The notes under the pieces: model-generated | Told to the model about the DNA's origin: nothing | Database searches by the model: none | The model's input: the letters and a program-made list of their open reading frames with translations, nothing else | Part shown: in pieces, positions 59,490 to 64,000 of the stretch | How the letters are laid out: every line of letters begins with the position of its first letter | Position numbering within the stretch: position 1 is the first letter of the stretch | Assembly (NCBI GenBank): GCA_027625915.1 | Contig: JANTQA010000042.1 | Coordinates: 191,001 to 255,000, forward strand | Direction of reading: 5' to 3' | From: Anaeramoeba flamelloides | Taxonomy: Eukaryota > Metamonada > Anaeramoebidae | DNA: 64,000 bases | Made by a program: the position numbers and the translations under genes

Positions 59490-59863
59490 GGGTGTAAATT
59501 TCATATGATGTAAAAAGAGATTTATTATAATTTATGAGATATATAAAGAGTTCCAAACATTCATCCATATTTAGGTAAGGGTTTATATAACCTTTGATTA
59601 TCTTAAAAGATTAATAATAATTCAAATTAAAAATTGGTTGTCCGGGTACCAATTTTTCAATTTTTTTTTTAAAAACAATCATTTTTCGAATAAAGTATTG
59701 GTGTTCACCGAACGATTTTATATTGAAAATACTTGAAACTCTGAAAAATCTTAAACTGATATTTCCATAACTATTACCGATATTTGGGGAAATGCACCGA
59801 AATCTTTATTTATCACATAAATTGTAATAGATCTCAATTTAGGACATTGTAAATTTACACTCC
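59490..59863. mobile_element. GTGTAAATTT palindromic element, best copy (about 374 bp)
   Basis: Starts GGGTGTAAATTT and ends AAATTTACACTCC. Arms pair around a centre containing TGGGTACCAATTTTTCAA-like and TATTGGTGTTCACCG segments. It lies almost directly after CAGTCAGTT copy 5. Non-coding. Confidence 0.68.
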
Positions 59864-59934
59864 GAAATATTTAAGAAGTTTAATACTGTAATACAAGTAT
59901 CATGTATTTTTCTAAACACAAATTGATATTTATA

Positions 59935-60130
59935 CAGTCAGTTTCACTTTTAAGACACAAACTTTCTACGAAATTTAAGGCACAAAAAAAATCTCAAATT
60001 AAAGCACAAAATTCAAATTCTAGTAAAATAATTTGTGAAAATTAAAATTTCAAAAAATGTGCTTTAATTTGAGATTTTTTTGTGCCTTAAATTTCGTAGA
60101 AAGTTTGTGTCTTAAAAGTGAAACTGACTG
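59935..60130. mobile_element. CAGTCAGTT MITE, copy 6 (196 bp)
   Basis: Perfect 20 bp termini: CAGTCAGTTTCACTTTTAAG on the left and its exact complement on the right, TA flanks at 59933-59934 and 60131-60132. The inner arms (GAAATTTAAGGCACAAAAAA) also pair almost perfectly. The youngest-looking copy. Confidence 0.9.
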
Positions 60131-60969
60131 TAAATAAATTTCCAACAAGGTTTATTTAATGATATAACATTATAAGAAATAATCTTGTTAAATATTTACT
60201 AATAAAAATTGGTCTATAATTCAAAGATCCCGTTTGATTTCCTTTTATGAATAAATAATATTAATATTTTTTTGAATTTTATTAAATATTATTCTTATTA
60301 ATTTTAAACAACCATTTATTAAATACTTTCTGAATTTTAACATATATTTTTTATCATTATCATTTTAAATTGGGTTGAAATCTTATTTAAATCATTAATA
60401 ATATATTATAAATTTTAAATTTTTTGATGTCCTAAAACAGATTTATTTTTTATATTTTTAATTATGTTTTTGGTATTTTCAATTGAAAAAAATATATCAA
60501 TTTCAAACACTTTTAAATTTTATATTCTTAATTTTTTATAAAATAATAAATATTTTGACTTGGTTCGATTGATTTTTTTAATATAACTAAAATATTAATC
60601 AATTATATTTTTATTATTTAAAATTATTTTCATTTTTTTTTAAACCTAATACATTTATTTTATACCAAAAATTTTTATTTTTAGTAAATATTTAATTTTT
60701 ATAATTATCCTTCTTAAAAAATGTAATTATTTTTTTTTTTTTTTTTTTTTTATTGTTGAGGAGAGGTGATTCAACAAAATTACCTCCTATTTGCCTGAAA
60801 CTCTAAAATTGTATTTAGGTTTTTTTTATCCTAACTGTAATATAAGCAGGATTACAGCTCAAAGGATATCTTTTCTTTAAAAAATGAAAAGAATAAATTA
60901 TTTCGGAAAAAAGACAAGAAAAAGAGAAAGAAAAGCAAGAAATGAAAGAGTCAAAAAATAATAGAAAAA

Positions 60970-61640
60970 AGAAAAAACTTCAGTGAAAAGTTTTTTTTGT
61001 GCCCCAAGTGTTGAATGGGCTGGTGGTTGTTTCTTTTTATGTCGTTTTTTTTTTGGATCGCCACCATAGGTTGTTTTAATAAAGAGTTCTAAATATTTGA
61101 ACAACTATAGATCAAATGAAAAAGGCTGTTTATTAAATTTTGATTTAGAACTTTTAGATGGGTTGAATCTAAAAAGCTCTGGCTTTAAGAATAAGATTTG
61201 GTTTTCGAAATTTTCTTTTCAGTTGCTTTGTTTTTTTTTTTTATTTTTTTTTTTTTTTGTGTTATTTTTTTTTTTTGTAAGTTTCCCAAATCTTGTTTTC
61301 GCAAAATCCCAGTACAAGATACCGACTCGACAGCAAAAACCCAGTCCAAGTAACGACTCGACAGATAGTACGGAAAGTTCAATTCGGTTCACTTTGGTTC
61401 GGTTTCAGATCGCATTCGTTGGATTCAGTTCAGTTGCATAAGTCCTCGTCGAAGATCTGATCATGAACAAGTTTGGTTGGGTTAGTCATGATCAGGTCAA
61501 CCAATTCTTATAATGATTTTTTATACTTTTTACCTTTCCCAAACACCTAAAAAAACAAAAAGAGAAGGAACATAGAGCCCAAGCAACTTAAGAAGGGAAA
61601 TTTGGAAAAGGTAAAAAGTATAAAAAATAAAAAATGTAAT
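60970..61640. repeat. about 670 bp dispersed repeat, inverted partner of 43890-44640
   Basis: Aligns with the reverse complement of 43890-44640. Within it the minus strand of about 60985-61092 has an open stretch with credible protein composition (YGGDPKKKRHKKKQPPAH, STLGAQKKLFTE) preceded by an AG, whereas the other copy is interrupted there. A GC-richer tract with repeated GTTCGGTT/GTTCAGTT words lies at 61378-61438. It could be a captured gene fragment or an unknown element. Confidence 0.6.
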
Positions 61641-62647
61641 TATTTTTCAATATGTTGAATAATCAATTTTTTTATTTAACAAAGATTTGTCCCAAAAAGG
61701 AAAAAAACTATTTGATTACTATTCCAGGTCAAAAATATTTTTTTATTATCTAATTAAGATATAAATTGGAATAAAAAAGGTAAAATATTTCTATTATGAA
61801 AGAAATAAAAGTAATTTAATCATTTTCTTTTTCCTAAAAAACAAAAGAAAAAAATTGATATCACTAAATAAATTTTCTATACTGGATTTCTTTGACCATC
61901 ATATTTTTTGACACTTTAAATATATAAAATAAGTAAATAGAGAACATCACCCATAAAATATATTTAAGATTTAACCACATAAAGGTAAGGTGATGATCCC
62001 TTAATGATTGTTGTTTTTATCATCTTTTTATTTTGAAGAAAGAAAGAAAAAATTAAATTAAATATATATTGAAAAAATTAATAATTGTTAATCAAGTTTA
62101 ATATAATTATTTTATTTTTTTTGAAATTAAGTAGATTTTTGATACTTTGTAATTTGAAACTATTTGATTTACTTTAATAAAGTTTATTTTTGTTACTTTG
62201 TTCACATGTAATCAGATTTTTTTTCTTCTTCAAGTAAAATGATTTTTTTTTTTAAATAATTCTGTAATATGTTGAATTTTGAACTTTTCAAAAAAGAGTA
62301 AAAAGATAAAAATTTAAAAAAAAAAATAATACAGTTTAGAAAATAGGTTTATTAAAAGTAAGTTTGGTTCTTTAGTACTCCATTTTTGATTTGATTTTTA
62401 ATTTTAAAGATCCAGTAAATTTTTTTTTTTGACTAAATTAACATAATTATGAGAAGATTTTTTGTTTACAGTAGTAACTGGAGAATTTTTTTGACATCTT
62501 TCAAAATATTCATTTCCAACCCTTAATATTTTTTTAGGTTCATTATAAATCAGAAACAAAAATAAATTCAAACACATAATTTTTATTGTACTCATAACTC
62601 TTTCTTCTAAATATTCACAATCCTAACTTATTTGCTTCACTTTGATA

Positions 62648-62842
62648 CAGTCAGTTCCACTTTTAAGAAAAAAACTTCAACAAAATTTAAGGCACAATAA
62701 AAATCTCAAATTAAGGCACAAAATTCAGATTCTAGTAAAATAAATACTAAAAAAAAAAATTCCAAATTTTGTGCCTTAATTTGGGATTTTTTTGTGCCTT
62801 AAATTTCATTGAAAGTTTGTGTCTTAAAAGTGGAACTGCCTG
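62648..62842. mobile_element. CAGTCAGTT MITE, copy 7 (195 bp)
   Basis: Starts CAGTCAGTTCCACTTTTAAG and ends CTTAAAAGTGGAACTGCCTG, flanked by TA (62646-62647, 62843-62844). One mismatch in the terminal repeats. Confidence 0.87.
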
Positions 62843-63184
62843 TACTTTTAAAAGAAGAGATTTGAAAAATCTTTTTAATTTAATATATTTTTTATAATAC
62901 GAATCAAAAAAAAAAAAACTCAAGTTGTTTGCTAATTTCATTTGAGATAGAAAAATAATTACCAACAAAATCAAAGTATTGCATATTTCAAAATTTTTAT
63001 ATAAAATTTCATAAAACTTTTTCAATATTTTATCTCTTTTTTTCAATATACAATTTTCATAGTAACTAGCATTTTGAACAAGCTGAACTGATTCAACAAA
63101 TGATTTTCTGAACACTTTAAATAGGTAATCATTATTATTCAGAAGATAATAATGGTTTTTGAATCTTATAAACTCCATTTCAAA

Positions 63185-63352
63185 ATCATTGTTCCATTAA
63201 AAATCAAATTTTGAAAATAAATGTTTTTATTAAGTGAAGTTATCTATACTAATAAAAAAATTATTATTTTAATATTCAGTTCTATACATTAGAAATATTA
63301 GTTTTTTTATCTAAAAATAAAAAAAAGTAAAAAAAAATTGGGCAATTTATTA
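63185..63352. repeat. about 170 bp repeat, partner of 12515-12705
   Basis: CCATTAAAAATCAAATTTTG, GAAGTTATCTATA, AATATTCAGTTCTATAC and AAAATTGGGCAATTTATT align in order with the block inserted in the 11.8-13.0 kb element. Non-coding. Confidence 0.5.
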
Positions 63353-63355
63353 TGA

Positions 63356-63597
63356 CTGTTGAGAGAAAAGTATTGGACAGAGAAAAATAATTGTAACGTA
63401 ATTTTAGTTTTGAACCTTACTGAAAATGATGTTTATTTTCAATCGTTTGTGAAATAACTAGAGATAATCACAATAATCTACTTATTAGAATAACGACTAA
63501 TGTAATTCTACTTTTTCAAAACATTATCTATTATAATCTAAAGCAAGTTTTAAAAATTAACATTTTCAGAATTTATAGTAAACTTTACTAAAACTTG
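63356..63597. mobile_element. half copy of the CTGTTGAGAG (PIF/Harbinger-like) element
   Basis: Starts CTGTTGAGAGAAAAGTATTG and follows the reverse complement of 15489-15947 for about 240 bp (TAATCTACTTATTAGAATAA, TTCTACTTTTTCAAAA, TTTACTAAAACTTG). It then stops abruptly where LINE sequence begins. The second terminus is missing. Confidence 0.7.
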
Positions 63598-63930
63598 ACT
63601 CGTCTAAAGATTGCCATTGTAAAAATGATCAAGACGAAACAATAGATCATTTTATCTGGGATTGCCCCAAATACAAAAAAGCAGAAGTATTTGGAAGGCC
63701 AAATTAGGAGAATTAAAATCTATTAATAGAACTAATCTATTTAATCAAAAGGACACATATCTAATATTCAGATTAATGAACAACAAAGAAATTTATGAGA
63801 TTTCAATGGAATTCTTTCTTAAAAATTTGAAAATTAGAGCAATAATTAATCAGAATTCACAACAATAATTTCTTTCCTAAACCCTCCCTCTCCAACTCGT
63901 TTCACCCTCTTCTCTCTCTCTCTCTCTCTT
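63598..63930 (+). mobile_element. 5'-truncated LINE (non-LTR retrotransposon) 3' end
   Basis: Encodes the C-terminal cysteine/histidine motif typical of many LINE ORF2 proteins: DCHCKNDQDETIDHFIWDC, of the form C-x-C-x9-H-x4-C, followed by PKYKK. Soon after it the frame stops (TAG at 63706), and a second open frame (63662-63868) overlaps and continues with SIWKAKLGELKS to a stop. The segment is therefore frame-broken. A (CT)n and poly-T tract follows the stop and continues to the window edge. The 5' part of the element (reverse transcriptase, endonuclease) is absent. It abuts a half DNA element, consistent with truncated insertion. Confidence 0.65.
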
Positions 63931-64000
63931 TTTTTTTTTTTCTTATCTTTATTCTTTCTTTTCTTCTCTTTTATTCTTATTCTCTTCTTTCTTTTTACTT
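63911..64000. repeat. pyrimidine tract and (CT)n microsatellite
   Basis: About ten CT units followed by T runs and TTCTTTCTTTTC-type sequence to the edge. It may be the 3' tail of the LINE copy or a simple repeat next to it. Confidence 0.7.

Larger units (their letters stand above)
57802..63597. other. 5.8 kb MITE-dense gene-free region
   Basis: Holds four CAGTCAGTT elements (58945-59140, about 59288-59481, 59935-60130, 62648-62842), one GTGTAAATTT element (59490-59863), the 60970-61640 repeat, a (TA)n run at 58738-58763 and the half element at 63356. A segment at about 58216-58312 is a relative of the DNA flanking the 3 kb TTAA element (3055-3135). Long A/T tracts fill the rest. No gene is supported. 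Confidence 0.6.

Noticed and set aside
61378-61438. possible tRNA-like or SINE promoter in GTTCGGTT words
   Set aside because: No match to the B-box GGTTCGANTCC with a correctly spaced A-box, and no cloverleaf could be drawn.

Overview
The window is eukaryotic nuclear DNA, extremely AT-rich (long poly-A/T tracts, many (TA)n runs), with spliceosomal GT-AG introns and the standard stop codons. The gene set (RAD51, a syntaxin-18-type ER SNARE, exportin-7, a GIGYF-type GYF-domain protein, a TFIIB-related factor) and the Asn/Gln/Lys/Glu low-complexity protein segments fit a free-living AT-rich protist, probably an amoeba or a similarly AT-rich excavate-like lineage. The exact lineage cannot be settled from sequence alone. 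By my exon models only about 19% of the window is coding. The rest is degenerate AT-rich DNA packed with small DNA transposons and other dispersed repeats.

Layout. 1-741 (-): 5' part of a secreted histidine acid phosphatase (two exons; the gene runs out of the window on the left). 7060-11366 (+): signal-anchored cell-surface beta-helix protein in three exons, with a 1.8 kb first intron. 17812-19109 (+): RAD51 in three exons. 23596-24918 (-): syntaxin-18/Ufe1-like SNARE in one exon. 28577-34483 (-): TFIIB-related factor (BRF-like) in three exons, with a 4.5 kb second intron full of repeats and no visible zinc ribbon. 35736-37263 (+): two-exon von Willebrand A-domain membrane protein. 42314-47060 (-), perhaps to 47347: GIGYF-like protein in four or five exons. 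53228-56632 (-): exportin-7 in one long exon. 57487-57801 (+): small orphan gene divergent from exportin-7. 63598 to about 63930 (+): 5'-truncated LINE end.

The space between and inside genes carries several families of short inverted-repeat elements: (i) about 195 bp elements starting CAGTCAGTT with TA duplications (seven copies); (ii) elements starting GGGATTAGCG flanked by TTAA (piggyBac-like, three copies); (iii) a 459 bp element starting CTGTTGAGAG with TAA duplication (PIF/Harbinger-like, one full and one half copy); (iv) 170 bp TACTGG elements; (v) about 375 bp GTGTAAATTT elements; (vi) about 255 bp TTTTCCAATT elements; (vii) CAGCCATTTT elements; plus longer dispersed repeats of unknown class. 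No transposase gene is visible.

The genes do not form a pathway. They are ordinary housekeeping functions (DNA repair, ER membrane fusion, Pol III transcription, translational control, nuclear export) and two cell-surface proteins, separated by repeat-rich gaps. Exon models were built by hand from reading frame, splice-site phase and recalled family alignments, so boundaries are good predictions, not proofs.
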